Positions 25,739-35,169 of a DNA stretch of 64,000 bases are shown here, in pieces; positions within the stretch are counted from its first letter, which is position 1; each line of letters starts with the position of its first letter. Position numbers and translations under genes: made by a program. The notes under the pieces were generated by a model. It ran no database searches, had not been told where the DNA came from, and saw only the letters and a list, made by a program, of their open reading frames with translations. The stretch is from CBDFNC01 sp965249895 (lineage in GTDB: Bacteria > Pseudomonadota > Gammaproteobacteria > Enterobacterales > CBDFNC01), in assembly GCA_965249895.1 (NCBI GenBank), contig CBDFNC010000005.1, positions 868,001 to 932,000 on the forward strand, given 5' to 3'.

Positions 25739-26435
25739 GCACAGACTCAAAGGCTGCCATATAGCCCTTATGCCTGACGGTCAGTATCTTGCAGCGTTTA
25801 TCATCGTGAAGGTGCTTTCTCAAGCGGCTGATCTGCACGTCAATTCCTCGCTCAAGAGGAGCTGCATCCCTACCCCAGATGGTACGGGCAATATCATCTC
25901 GACTTAACAATTGATTTGGCTTGCTCAAAAACAGGTAAAGCAATGAATAATCGGCACTGGTTAACTGCTGAGGCTGTTCATTAGCGAAACTGAGTTGGCG
26001 AGTAATTGTATCCAGGTGCCAGCCATCAAAATTTATCTCTCGACTCGGCCCCTGTCCTGATTGAAACTGACAGCGCCGCAGCAAGGCTTTTATCCTGGCG
26101 AGTAACTCTCGTGGGCTGAATGACTTGGTAATATAGTCATCTGCTCCGACCTCCAAACCCGCCACTCGGTCAACTTCATCTGTTACCGCAGTCAGCATGA
26201 TGATGGGCACATTCGAACGCCTGCGAATTTGACTGCATAAGGTAAAACCATCGTCACCGGGCAGCATAATATCCAATACGATTAGATCAGGCTGCTTGTT
26301 CGCCAACTTTTGCCACATGACCTCACCATCGCTTGCCGTATCCACCAAAAAATTTGCCTTACCCAGATACTCACTTAATGCCTCTCTGAGCTCTTGGTTG
26401 TCATCCACCACTAGAATGGTCTTTTGCTGTACCAT
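25728..26435 (-). CDS. OmpR-family response regulator
   Basis: The start is taken at MVQQKTILVVDD (26433-26435). The receiver domain has the DD pair, phospho-acceptor in DLIVLDIMLPGDDG and lysine in YITKSFSP. The C-terminal winged helix ends with the recognition segment RGIDVQISRLRKHL. It is the first gene of the kinase/binding-protein unit and shares a 168-bp intergenic region with ptsG, its likely target. Confidence 0.9.
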   Translation of the reverse strand: MVQQKTILVVDDNQELREALSEYLGKANFLVDTASDGEVMWQKLANKQPDLIVLDIMLPGDDGFTLCSQIRRRSNVPIIMLTAVTDEVDRVAGLEVGADDYITKSFSPRELLARIKALLRRCQFQSGQGPSREINFDGWHLDTITRQLSFANEQPQQLTSADYSLLYLFLSKPNQLLSRDDIARTIWGRDAAPLERGIDVQISRLRKHLHDDKRCKILTVRHKGYMAAFESVHES

Positions 26436-26603
26436 ATTTCTGCGTCCTCTAGCACGTCCCTCACCCATTCAACCCCAGCCATTTGTAAAGATCAAAACCT
26501 TATTGTAAGCAGCTGCTTACAATCCCTTATTAAATCGTAACCTTCGGCCCAAAAAAATGGCGTAAAGTGCTGGTTATATCCATATAACAAGGAAGGTATT
26601 ACC

Positions 26604-28046
26604 ATGAACAGTTCGCTGTTTGGCCAATTACAAAAAATAGGTCGCTCCCTCATGTTGCCGGTCGCCGTGCTTCCGGTGGCAGGTTTAATGCTGGGGCTGG
26701 GCAATGCGGGATTCGCCTTTATCCCGGATGCACTCAGCAAAATCATGCTTGCCGCCGGTGACGGCGTATTTGGTAATATGCAGCTGATGTTTGCTGTGGG
26801 GGTTGCTCTTGGCTTGTCAAAAAATAATGACGGCGCGGCCGCACTGGCAGGTGTCGTCGGCCTGATCATAATGAACGCTTCTTCAGGGGTGGTGACAGGA
26901 TTGCGCGGGCTGGAAACGGACGCCACCATACTCGGGGTTGAGACCCTGCAAACCGGTGTATTTGGCGGTATTATCATAGGTAGCGTCGCGGCATTTATGT
27001 TTAACCGCTTCTATAATATACGTCTGCCTGAATACCTGGGCTTCTTTGCCGGAAAACGCTTCGTTCCTATCATCACAGGCATAGCCGCCATTGGCGTGGG
27101 TACGATTCTGGCCTTTGCCTGGCCACCTGTCGGCGAACTCCTGGACGTATTCTCACACTGGGCCGCCTATCAGAACCCTGTTCTTGCATGGGGCATCTAT
27201 GGTGCTGGCGAGCGTTCTCTGCTTCCTATCGGTCTGCACCATATATGGAACGCACCTTTCTTCTTTGAAGTGGGTAGCTATACGGATCCCGAAACCGGCA
27301 AGGTGATAACAGGTGAAATTAACCGATTCTTCGCCGGTGATAAGACTGCCGGCGGGCTAGCCGGTGGATTTATGTACTCCATGTGGGCATTACCGGCAGC
27401 AGCCCTGGCCATGTACCATTGCGCCAGACCTGAAAAGAAAAAACTGGTGGGCGGTTTAATGGCCACTGCAGCGCTAACCTCCTGGCTCACCGGCATCACG
27501 GAGCCTATCGAGTTTACCTTCTTGTTCGTGGCTCCTGTGTTGTACGTGATACATGTCTTCCTGACCGGGATCGCCTTCGCTCTAACCCAGTACCTGGAAA
27601 TCAAACACAGTACTGACTTTGCCCATGGCGCCATTCAGTTCTTCCTGTACATGCCATTATCGACGAATGCTTGGTTGTACTTTGTGATTGGTCCAATATG
27701 GGCAGCGCTATATTACGGCCTATTCCGGGTATTGATCACTAAGCTAAACCTGAAAACCCCAGGCAGAGAAACGGAAGAAACCAGCGACGTCGCCGCCACT
27801 GTGGTGGGAGAAAAGCTGGCGACCGAGGTGATTCAAGCGCTGGGAGGCAAAGCCAATATCAAAACCATCGATGCTTGTATTACCCGCTTACGTGTCTCAG
27901 TAAAAAATATAAGTGATGTCGACAAAACCAAGCTGAAACAGTTGGGCGCCATGGAGGTTGTGATTATGGGCGACAATTTGCAGGCTATTTTCGGCACTCA
28001 ATCGGATGCGATTAAAACCGATATCAACATCCTTTTGGAGGCTTAA
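26604..28046 (+). CDS. ptsG: PTS glucose-type EIICB permease
   Basis: This 480-residue protein has an N-terminal EIIC membrane domain (about ten spans) with the conserved GITEPIEF motif and an EIIB domain whose phospho-cysteine lies in DACITRLRVSV near residue 427. This is the PtsG architecture for glucose uptake and phosphorylation. EIIA is not fused and would be a separate Crr-type protein. Divergent transcription from the kinase/regulator/sugar-binding-protein unit suggests induction by an extracellular sugar signal. Confidence 0.9.
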   Translation: MNSSLFGQLQKIGRSLMLPVAVLPVAGLMLGLGNAGFAFIPDALSKIMLAAGDGVFGNMQLMFAVGVALGLSKNNDGAAALAGVVGLIIMNASSGVVTGLRGLETDATILGVETLQTGVFGGIIIGSVAAFMFNRFYNIRLPEYLGFFAGKRFVPIITGIAAIGVGTILAFAWPPVGELLDVFSHWAAYQNPVLAWGIYGAGERSLLPIGLHHIWNAPFFFEVGSYTDPETGKVITGEINRFFAGDKTAGGLAGGFMYSMWALPAAALAMYHCARPEKKKLVGGLMATAALTSWLTGITEPIEFTFLFVAPVLYVIHVFLTGIAFALTQYLEIKHSTDFAHGAIQFFLYMPLSTNAWLYFVIGPIWAALYYGLFRVLITKLNLKTPGRETEETSDVAATVVGEKLATEVIQALGGKANIKTIDACITRLRVSVKNISDVDKTKLKQLGAMEVVIMGDNLQAIFGTQSDAIKTDINILLEA

Positions 28047-28101
28047 CACAGAGTTTCACCCTCAGCATTATTCAATTGATTAACGCTGAGACCTCTCCTT
28101 T

Positions 28102-28123
28102 GGCCGCGCAAGCGGCCCTTTTT
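28102..28123 (+). terminator. Rho-independent terminator of ptsG
   Basis: A GGCCGC/GCGGCC stem with a GCAA tetraloop is followed by CTTTTT, 55 bp after the ptsG stop codon. Confidence 0.9.
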
Positions 28124-28270
28124 CAACTACTTGTGGAAGGTAATATAGCTTGAGAAAAATACTGCCCAATACAGAGCTATTGAGATGGTATTTCTAGGGC
28201 CTGTTGATCTTTCGTGTTCAAAATATATTTAGTAGCTATTTTCACATTGACAGCCACATCATAGTGAAAG

Positions 28271-29023
28271 CTAGTAGCCTTGTTTACCTGGTAGCCAGAA
28301 GGGTTTGTAACGTATATTGGTACCCTTTACGCCATTAGCCTTTAACCAACGTTTTAAACAAGTTGCTACCTCACCACGACCACCCAGGTAGAAAGCGGCT
28401 TTACCCGTTAACCAGGGCGTGAGGCGTTGTTGCAATTGTTGTTGCCAGCCATTGCTTGAATCGGGTGAAACTGAGAGGTTTTGTGCTTGGTCGCCGGGAA
28501 GTTCAATCCAGTCCAGTTGCACCTTTCCCGAGTCATTTTAAAAACACAGCCGCTGATCATCACCGTAGATCATCAGCTGGATATTTTGCTGTTGATTCAG
28601 GCCTTGCTGTAAATGATAAAAATGACCTAAAGCGCACACATCACCGACCATGATGTGCTGGCTTGCTCCTGAAATGAGGTTAAAACCCGAAACGGGCCCG
28701 GTAAATCTCAGGTGCTGTCCTTGTTGTAACGATCTGATCCACTGGGCGCCTGGACCTTCAGTGAAGTGAGCTATGGCTAATGTTACCTCACCTCGAGTTT
28801 GCTCTTGTTGCCAAACTGAGTAGCTACGGTTGAGCAAAGTTGATCCGCCTTGTTTATTGCTTTGTAACAAAATATGCAAGTATTCGCCTGGCTTAAAAGG
28901 GTACTTTTTAAAAAAATCTGAATTCAAAACTAATCGGAATATCTTTTCATTGATCGCCGATTTTTCTACAACTCTGGCCTCATGGGTCAGAGCCTTTACT
29001 AGGGAATTTTTAATTAACGACAT
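28271..29023 (-). pseudogene. Siderophore-interacting FAD-binding protein interrupted by an in-frame stop
   Basis: The reverse strand encodes a ferric-siderophore reductase of the SIP/ViuB type. The FAD-binding part (NRSYSVWQ; PGEYLHILLQ) and start of the NADPH-binding domain end at DDQRLCF followed by TAA (28538-28540). The same frame continues without any indel: NDSGKVQLDWIELPGD through the C-terminal YLGGRGEVATCLKRWL block to a stop at 28271. One substitution would restore the gene. Such enzymes release iron from imported siderophores by reduction. It is either recently inactivated or the stop is sometimes read through. Confidence 0.8.
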
Positions 29024-29071
29024 ACGTTCTCGCTCTAACTTATAAGCTGGGTTTATTCTCTGTTTTGTTTT

Positions 29072-29623
29072 TTATACCAAGATGGCGGCTTTGCTTAGCA
29101 AGGCTCGAACGGGAGTAATGGAAGTGAAGCCGGATTGACGCGCTTTGGTTAACGACGCTTTAAAGGCTTGCTTGGATACCACGAAGTCCGGCTCCATAAA
29201 AAACATCTGCCCCCCAGGCTTAAGTTTTTCTCGCAGTGATTGAAAAAACAACGCTTGGTTCGGCACTTCGTGCATCACGTAGGCGGCCAAGATAAAATCC
29301 ACGGACTCGGTAATACCCACATCTTCTCCGCTGGAGAGTATAGTGCTGACAGGACCGGCAACCTGAGTTCGAGTTAATTTTTCTGATACTTGCGATAACA
29401 TATCTGCTTGCATGTCCACTGCATATACGTGACCTTTGCTACCGACCATATTGGCCAAGGGTAAGCTGAAATAACCTGAGCCACAGCCTAAATCCATCAC
29501 CTTATCACCCGGTTTTACATATTTGCGTAACAGGCGATACGGATTTTGTAACCAATATCGCCAGCGACTTTCCAGTCGGTGCGCTTTATGAGAAGGGTAG
29601 ACATGATCATTTTCGGGTTTCAT
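29072..29623 (-). CDS. Class I SAM-dependent methyltransferase
   Basis: This 183-residue protein has motif I VMDLGCGSGYFSLPLA, an acidic motif II in VYAVDMQADML and a later GGQMFFMEPDF segment of UbiE/Methyltransf_11-type enzymes. The substrate is unknown. It is upstream of the broken siderophore-interacting gene on the same strand with a 48-bp gap. Confidence 0.85.
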   Translation of the reverse strand: MKPENDHVYPSHKAHRLESRWRYWLQNPYRLLRKYVKPGDKVMDLGCGSGYFSLPLANMVGSKGHVYAVDMQADMLSQVSEKLTRTQVAGPVSTILSSGEDVGITESVDFILAAYVMHEVPNQALFFQSLREKLKPGGQMFFMEPDFVVSKQAFKASLTKARQSGFTSITPVRALLSKAAILV

Positions 29624-29989
29624 GGGTATTCACCTTTAAGTTACGGCTATTGCTCGATGGGCGGAGTTTTACATTTTGCTTAATAAACCACGTCATTCGC
29701 TCGACCGGATAAAATAATGGGAACACTGTACCTGTGGTTAACGTTTCTGGCATTAACCTGGGTTAAGAGGGGTTATGCTGTTGCAAAGGAAGGGGGAGGT
29801 ATCCACCTGAACTTTTGAAGAGTATCGGGAAATGATAAGGGATAAGACAGTTGTTCAGTATCTTATCTGCTCGAGTTAAGTACCTATTCACCAATAGCTA
29901 TTGGCGCATCTAAAAGTGAGACTGTCATCTCTTTATCACATTTTTCCCTTGAACGATCTTTTCTATCAGGCATGCTGAATCACTCACCT
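29624..29989. other. Intergenic region, nothing recognised
   Basis: No ORF or repeat is convincing here. It separates the methyltransferase promoter from an IS5-type remnant. Confidence 0.35.
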
Positions 29990-30270
29990 CTCAATCTGCA
30001 CATTCCAGCTATGTAATAGCAGATAAAGGTTATGACAGTGAAAAATTAAGGGAGCATGAGAGAAAATGTGGCTCAATCCCGTTCACTCCGCGTCGAAAAA
30101 CAATCAATCAGGTAACGAAGATATGGATTGGTGTTTATAAAAATATCGTCATTTAGTAGCGAATGCGCTTGCAATAATTGAAGATTTCCCGCCCTATAGC
30201 AACAAGTTAGAGAGAAATCACGCAAGCATGCTAACTCTGGCATTTACAATAATGTGGCTGCTGATGTGAA
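29990..30270 (+). pseudogene. IS5-family transposase remnant
   Basis: The plus strand reads IADKGYDSEKLREHERKCG and, after several stops and frame changes, YKNIV and LTLAFTIMWL, the C-terminal half of an IS5-type DDE transposase. Inverted repeats are not visible. It lies just beyond the end of the CntLM-type operon. Confidence 0.65.
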
Positions 30271-30296
30271 AGACCAACAGCCCCTAGGTATAACGC

Positions 30297-31199
30297 CTAT
30301 CCATCGTTTTTGAGATAATTACTCGAACAAGGTTTTTTCTCTGGCTTATCTGATTCTTTTCGAGGTGCTTTATCCGGCCAGGACATAGCAACACAAGACG
30401 CCACAATAACAGCACCGCCCAAGGCGGTGAGCCAGTCGGGGATCTCACTCCAAAAGATAACCCCCCACAGAATGTTAAAAACGAGCCCAATATACCGAGT
30501 AACAGCAACGGTTGCGGCATTTTCATGGGTAAAAGCTTTGGTTAAGAAAACCTGGCCGAGTAAGGAAACCACACCGATAGCCAGCAAATAGAACCATGTG
30601 ATCCCAGATGGCATAACAAATTCATCTTTCATCAACACAGCCGAAATCACGGTTGCTGTGGCCAAAAAATAGAAAATTATTTCGTAGGTGTGGTGGTTTT
30701 TACTTAATTGCCTGATAGTGATCGAAGCCCCCGCAGCAAACACTGCACTGGCTATACCGAACAAGGCATAAATGTTGAAAGCCGAGAAACCAAAAGGGTC
30801 GATTACCATGGCGACACCTAACAATACCAAAGGCAGCAAATATACAGCTTTCTGCGGTAAGCGCTCTTTCAACACCAGCTTGGATAACACAATCACAAAG
30901 AAGGGTGACAGGTAGACAAGGATAGCGGCATCGGCCAGTGGAATGTGCGCTATGGTATAGACGAATGCCAATAAATACAAAGCGCCAAAGATACCTCGCA
31001 ATACTAATAAGGGAATACCGGTGCTTGAAAAGGCAACGCGGCTTTGCAACATCAACAGAAGTACGAGCACAGTTCCGATAATGCTGCGGAAGAAGACGAT
31101 TTCAGAACTTGGAATCGTCAAGCTGGCCGCTTTTATCAGCGCATTCATTACACTAAATACTAATGCAGATGCAATGGCCAGCAACACGCCCTTGTTCAT
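30297..31199 (-). CDS. EamA/DMT exporter of the opine-metallophore operon
   Basis: This 300-residue protein has two EamA repeats with about ten membrane spans and a charged C-terminal tail (KAPRKESDKPEKKP). It is the last gene of the operon; its ATG overlaps the opine dehydrogenase stop by 4 bp. In Pseudomonas aeruginosa an EamA protein (CntI/ZrmD) in the same position exports pseudopaline, so the same role is likely here. It could be specific for the product of this locus only. Confidence 0.85.
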   Translation of the reverse strand: MNKGVLLAIASALVFSVMNALIKAASLTIPSSEIVFFRSIIGTVLVLLLMLQSRVAFSSTGIPLLVLRGIFGALYLLAFVYTIAHIPLADAAILVYLSPFFVIVLSKLVLKERLPQKAVYLLPLVLLGVAMVIDPFGFSAFNIYALFGIASAVFAAGASITIRQLSKNHHTYEIIFYFLATATVISAVLMKDEFVMPSGITWFYLLAIGVVSLLGQVFLTKAFTHENAATVAVTRYIGLVFNILWGVIFWSEIPDWLTALGGAVIVASCVAMSWPDKAPRKESDKPEKKPCSSNYLKNDG

Positions 31200-32536
31200 A
31201 AGACTTCCTTATAGGTAGACAGTGATTTTTTCATTGCCGTCAAGATGATGCCGACATTTTCAAGCGATGGCTTTGTTAAGCTTTCAACCGCGTTGGGGTC
31301 ACGGGAATTACGGCCATACCAATTTTCAAATCGAGCCGAAATTTGTGATATACAAGGGGTTTTAATTTTTAATGCTTGGGCCAAATACTGGAAAACATAG
31401 ATGGCTTTCATGTCTTCTAGTGGGACTCTTGGTAATTTAAGTCGACCGTTACAATATGTCGATTTAGGAAAAGGGACTGCGGAGAAGTCGAAATATCGGC
31501 CAGCTTCATTAGGTTGGGAATATGGGTCAATCAAGATGGAAGAGTAGCGTGCATACAAAAGGTATTCTTGCTTATCAGACGAATATGATACAAACCTTTC
31601 GATGTTCTCCCTGGGAATACTTTCATCTAAAACGGGATAATTATCGTCATTCAGAAACTGAAGTAAATTGATGGGTGACGCGCCAAGCCGAGTGACAATA
31701 GTCGAAATCTCTTGCCACAAAAGTCTCATTTCTTTAATTACGGCTGGCGTAATTGGTCCTTCAGGGAACAGCTTATACATGTATTTTGGCGGTCCTGAAT
31801 TTGGCAAGATTGCATCCAGGGAATAGTTATTTACAAACAGGGGCGGATGAACATAGGCGGTGATGCTACGCGCTTCCACGCTAAAGCAGTCTGTCAGCTT
31901 TTTTACTTTCACATTCACCGAGTTTAGGATGTTACTCACTACTGAAACTGTATCGCTCTGTTCGCGCTGATTTCCCGAGCAATAAGATGAGATATAAATC
32001 CGCTTCTTGTGTGCTTTGGTGATTACGTTAACGCGACTGCTATTACCATCGTTAAGGACAACGCCTTTTGTTGCTGCGAAATAGGTGGAAAGGCAAATAA
32101 TCTCTACATTAAAGCCAAAGTGCTCGAATTGATGACTGACAATGAGGTGAGACCCGAAGGATGGCGACAACAACACCACTCGTTTGATTTTATCAAGACG
32201 CCGTAATGGCAGCTTTTCAATTACGTCGCGATAGCTGTCGGCAGGAACACATAGGATTAAGGTCTGCCACTGATTGGTTACACTGGCCAAACTGGCGTAG
32301 CGAACATCAAAATTAGCATGACCCGCAAGCCCGGCCAATATAGGCTTAGCCGGCGCCACGCTGACCTGTCCCGCATCGTCATATTGCTGCTGAAACGCGA
32401 GCCACTGTGCAGACTCTCGACTGACAATTCCCAACTTCTTCGTCCAGCCTCGCTTGAGCATCACCGAAACCTGAATTGCCGCCGGGCCAGCGCCAAGGAT
32501 AAGCGTATTTTCCAGTGCTGTATTTCGTGAGTCCAT
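31196..32536 (-). CDS. cntM: Opine dehydrogenase of the staphylopine/pseudopaline type (CntM-like)
   Basis: This 446-residue protein starts with a Rossmann nucleotide-binding segment (LILGAGPAAIQ, residues 12-22) and has the DUF2338/staphylopine-dehydrogenase layout with VVLLSPSFGSHLI and STYFAATKG. CntM joins the aminobutyryl-histidine intermediate reductively to an alpha-keto acid (pyruvate in staphylopine, 2-oxoglutarate in pseudopaline). The keto-acid choice cannot be read from the sequence here. It begins directly after the CntL-like stop and overlaps the exporter start by 4 bp. Confidence 0.8.
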   Translation of the reverse strand: MDSRNTALENTLILGAGPAAIQVSVMLKRGWTKKLGIVSRESAQWLAFQQQYDDAGQVSVAPAKPILAGLAGHANFDVRYASLASVTNQWQTLILCVPADSYRDVIEKLPLRRLDKIKRVVLLSPSFGSHLIVSHQFEHFGFNVEIICLSTYFAATKGVVLNDGNSSRVNVITKAHKKRIYISSYCSGNQREQSDTVSVVSNILNSVNVKVKKLTDCFSVEARSITAYVHPPLFVNNYSLDAILPNSGPPKYMYKLFPEGPITPAVIKEMRLLWQEISTIVTRLGASPINLLQFLNDDNYPVLDESIPRENIERFVSYSSDKQEYLLYARYSSILIDPYSQPNEAGRYFDFSAVPFPKSTYCNGRLKLPRVPLEDMKAIYVFQYLAQALKIKTPCISQISARFENWYGRNSRDPNAVESLTKPSLENVGIILTAMKKSLSTYKEVL

Positions 32537-33316
32537 TTAGCATTTCTCCATCATCACAACATCATAAACGGCGTGTTGGTTTTGGATTTTCGTGCTCCGC
32601 CATCCAAGGGACAAACTTGGATTGAAAGGATAATTAAAAGCAGATTTTAGCTCATTGCCAAATCGCACTAAGATACACGTCGATGCTGAAATCAAAGGTC
32701 TTAATTCAAGCAACACTTCCCATTTGTGTTCTACCAGAGATGCAATTATCACATGAGACGGAGTGAATTGAGTGAGTACCGATGACAAGTCCCTGTGAGT
32801 AAATGCAACGTTATCGTGTTTTTGCCCCAAGTCTGATGCAAGCTGAACGGCTTTTTTATCAATATCTACCCCAAGAAGATTCGCACCGGTTAATTGAGCT
32901 ATGGTGAATGCCGACAGCGGATAAGAGCCTGAACCGATAAAGAGCACATTTGAGTCCTGCGAGATCCCTGCTTGGGACAGCTCTGTTGAAGCGCTTATCG
33001 TTAACGCTTTCAGATAATGTGTGACATCCAGATCGTGTGTCTTGGCACATTCAGATTGATGCTTTTCAAGCAAGCACAAAGCGTGAGTGGCGGTTTCTCG
33101 TAATTTTTTCAGCTGTCGGTCCAGTTCTCCGCATAGCGGAAATTGCAGCCATATCGTTTGATGGTGAGGGTCGCGAATAAAATCGCATAATTGGTCTAAC
33201 AGCGTTTGGATAAGGGAGTAACAATCACAGCTTTCCAAGCTGTAGTGTGCCAACGTCGAGAGTTTTGCCTCAAATGACGTCAGTTCCGATAACAGTTGGT
33301 ATTTATGGGACGACAT
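32537..33316 (-). CDS. cntL: Nicotianamine-synthase-like enzyme (CntL-like)
   Basis: This 259-residue protein has the nicotianamine synthase SAM-binding motif FIGSGSYPLSA (126-136) and an acidic GVDID turn (149-153). Length fits bacterial CntL proteins. CntL transfers one aminobutyrate group from S-adenosylmethionine to histidine. Together with the adjoining CntM-like enzyme this is a complete two-step opine-metallophore pathway, apart from any histidine racemase (CntK), which is absent, as in pseudopaline producers. Confidence 0.8.
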   Translation of the reverse strand: MSSHKYQLLSELTSFEAKLSTLAHYSLESCDCYSLIQTLLDQLCDFIRDPHHQTIWLQFPLCGELDRQLKKLRETATHALCLLEKHQSECAKTHDLDVTHYLKALTISASTELSQAGISQDSNVLFIGSGSYPLSAFTIAQLTGANLLGVDIDKKAVQLASDLGQKHDNVAFTHRDLSSVLTQFTPSHVIIASLVEHKWEVLLELRPLISASTCILVRFGNELKSAFNYPFNPSLSLGWRSTKIQNQHAVYDVVMMEKC

Positions 33317-33319
33317 ATT

Positions 33320-34099
33320 CTAGAACCTCTCGAGTTGATATTCACCGGTAGGTCGAATTGGCGTAACGTGCCAATGACCTTGACTGCACCTGCCCACTTC
33401 TACTTCAACTTGATACAAAGATTCAAGCAATGACGGGGTCAGCACCTCTTTCGGAGTACCGGATGCGACGATATTTCCTTGGTTAAGCAGCAATAACTTA
33501 TCGCTGTAACGGGCGGCCAAAGAAAGGTCGTGTAATACGGATATAGTGATGGCTCCGCTTTGGTGGGTGTATTCTCTGGCGAGCTCCAGGACTTGAACTT
33601 GATGTCGCAAATCCAATGCACTGGTTGGTTCGTCGAGCAGCAATACAAGGGGTTTCGAAACCAAGGCTTGCGCCATGGCAACCATTTGTTGCTGACCACC
33701 ACTTAAAGATCCAAACCTTTGCGTGGCCAGATCTACTAATCCTAATTCACGTAACATAGATTCAGCCTTGTACTGCTGAGCATCGTTTATGCGCCACCCC
33801 AGTTGATTAACCAATCCTAGCAACACCATTTCAATGACAGTGAGCTGGCTGGATGATTTGGTCAATTGGCAAAGGTAAGAAAATCGAGAAAGGGGTATTT
33901 CATCGGAATTACTTATCCCTAATACAGTTCCTTGATAAGGCGTCGTTCCCATGATCGCTTTCAGCAGTGTTGTCTTCCCTGCACCGTTTGGGCCCAGAAT
34001 TGAAGTAAAGCTGCCCCCATTAAACTGGGCAGACAGATCAGACAAGATAGATTTTCCACCTAAAGAGACAGATAACTGCTTTATACGAAGTTGGTTCAT
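33320..34099 (-). CDS. ABC transporter ATPase of FecE/BtuD type
   Basis: This 259-residue ATPase has Walker A GPNGAGKTT (36-44), the signature LSGGQQQ (132-138) and Walker B LVLLLDEPTS (151-160), in the pattern of iron-siderophore/cobalamin importers. It overlaps the permease gene by one base and lies 3 bp before the CntL-like gene. It energises import by the permease and binding protein encoded upstream, presumably of the metal-loaded opine. Confidence 0.9.
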   Translation of the reverse strand: MNQLRIKQLSVSLGGKSILSDLSAQFNGGSFTSILGPNGAGKTTLLKAIMGTTPYQGTVLGISNSDEIPLSRFSYLCQLTKSSSQLTVIEMVLLGLVNQLGWRINDAQQYKAESMLRELGLVDLATQRFGSLSGGQQQMVAMAQALVSKPLVLLLDEPTSALDLRHQVQVLELAREYTHQSGAITISVLHDLSLAARYSDKLLLLNQGNIVASGTPKEVLTPSLLESLYQVEVEVGRCSQGHWHVTPIRPTGEYQLERF

Positions 34100-35169
34100 T
34101 AGACAAACCTCTTACTGATCAACAGATAAAGAAGAAAAGGCACCCCTACCAAAGACGTAACAATACCAATGGGGATAATGGTGCCGGGCACCACAAGTTT
34201 GGAAACCAATGAAGCTAACGCCAGCACCAATGAGCCCATAAGGGTCGACATGGGTAAATAAAATCGTTGATCTTCTCCCACTAACATCCGGGATAGATGA
34301 GGAGCTACCAAGCCAACAAAACCTATGGTTCCGACAAAAGAAACTGCGCCCGCAGTGAGCAGAGAACACAACAAGAACATACGAAGTCTGAGCTTATCGG
34401 TTCTGATACCCAGGCTTTGAGCTCGTTCATTGCCTGCGGAAAGAGCGGTTAGCGCCCAAATTTGCGGCGCCACAAACAGAGAAGCAAAAATCAAAATAAC
34501 GCCGGCCACCCAAACCGACGTCCAGCTGGCTTTTAGTAAGCTACCAAATAGCCAAAATACGATTTGTTGTAGAACTTCCGGGGATGCCATGTATTGAACG
34601 AGAGACTGCAGTGCTTGAAAGAAAAACAGCACCACTATGCCCGCTAAGATGAGGACTTTTGCATCCATATTTTTACCCTTACCGATAAAGAATATCGCTA
34701 AGGTAGATAATGCAGATGTGACAAATGCGGATACGGGGACCCCTAACCATGCGTGACCAAAAATGGTGATCCCAGATAGGATAGCTACCGCAGCACCAAA
34801 GCCAGCTGCCGCTGAAACACCCAGGGTATAAGGGCTTGCCAACGGGTTCGCCAACAAGGTCTGCATTAACCCGCCAGCCAGACCCAGGGAGGCTCCGACC
34901 ACCAGACAGGTCAGGGTTAATGGCAACCTTAATTGCCAAATAATCGTGACGTTCAGTGAATCGCCTGTTGGCCCTGCCGTTAATGCACTAACCATATCGG
35001 CAATACTCATCCACGATGAACCAATACAGAGATCAGCGATAATGACTGTGATTAACGAGATGGCTGTCACCAGCATATAGCGTAATCTTGTTCGATTCAC
35101 AGCGGTATAAATACCGCTGTGAATTACGTTGCCTGGCAGAGAGTCATGCGTGCCGACCAGTTGCTTCAT
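34099..35169 (-). CDS. FecCD-family permease
   Basis: This 356-residue protein has about ten membrane spans and FecCD/BtuC landmarks (LLANPLASPYTLGVSAAAGFG, FVGTIGFVGLVAPHLSRM). It forms the membrane channel of the importer, probably as a homodimer because only one permease gene is present. Overlaps at both ends (TAATG junctions) show strong translational coupling. Confidence 0.9.
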   Translation of the reverse strand: MKQLVGTHDSLPGNVIHSGIYTAVNRTRLRYMLVTAISLITVIIADLCIGSSWMSIADMVSALTAGPTGDSLNVTIIWQLRLPLTLTCLVVGASLGLAGGLMQTLLANPLASPYTLGVSAAAGFGAAVAILSGITIFGHAWLGVPVSAFVTSALSTLAIFFIGKGKNMDAKVLILAGIVVLFFFQALQSLVQYMASPEVLQQIVFWLFGSLLKASWTSVWVAGVILIFASLFVAPQIWALTALSAGNERAQSLGIRTDKLRLRMFLLCSLLTAGAVSFVGTIGFVGLVAPHLSRMLVGEDQRFYLPMSTLMGSLVLALASLVSKLVVPGTIIPIGIVTSLVGVPFLLYLLISKRFV

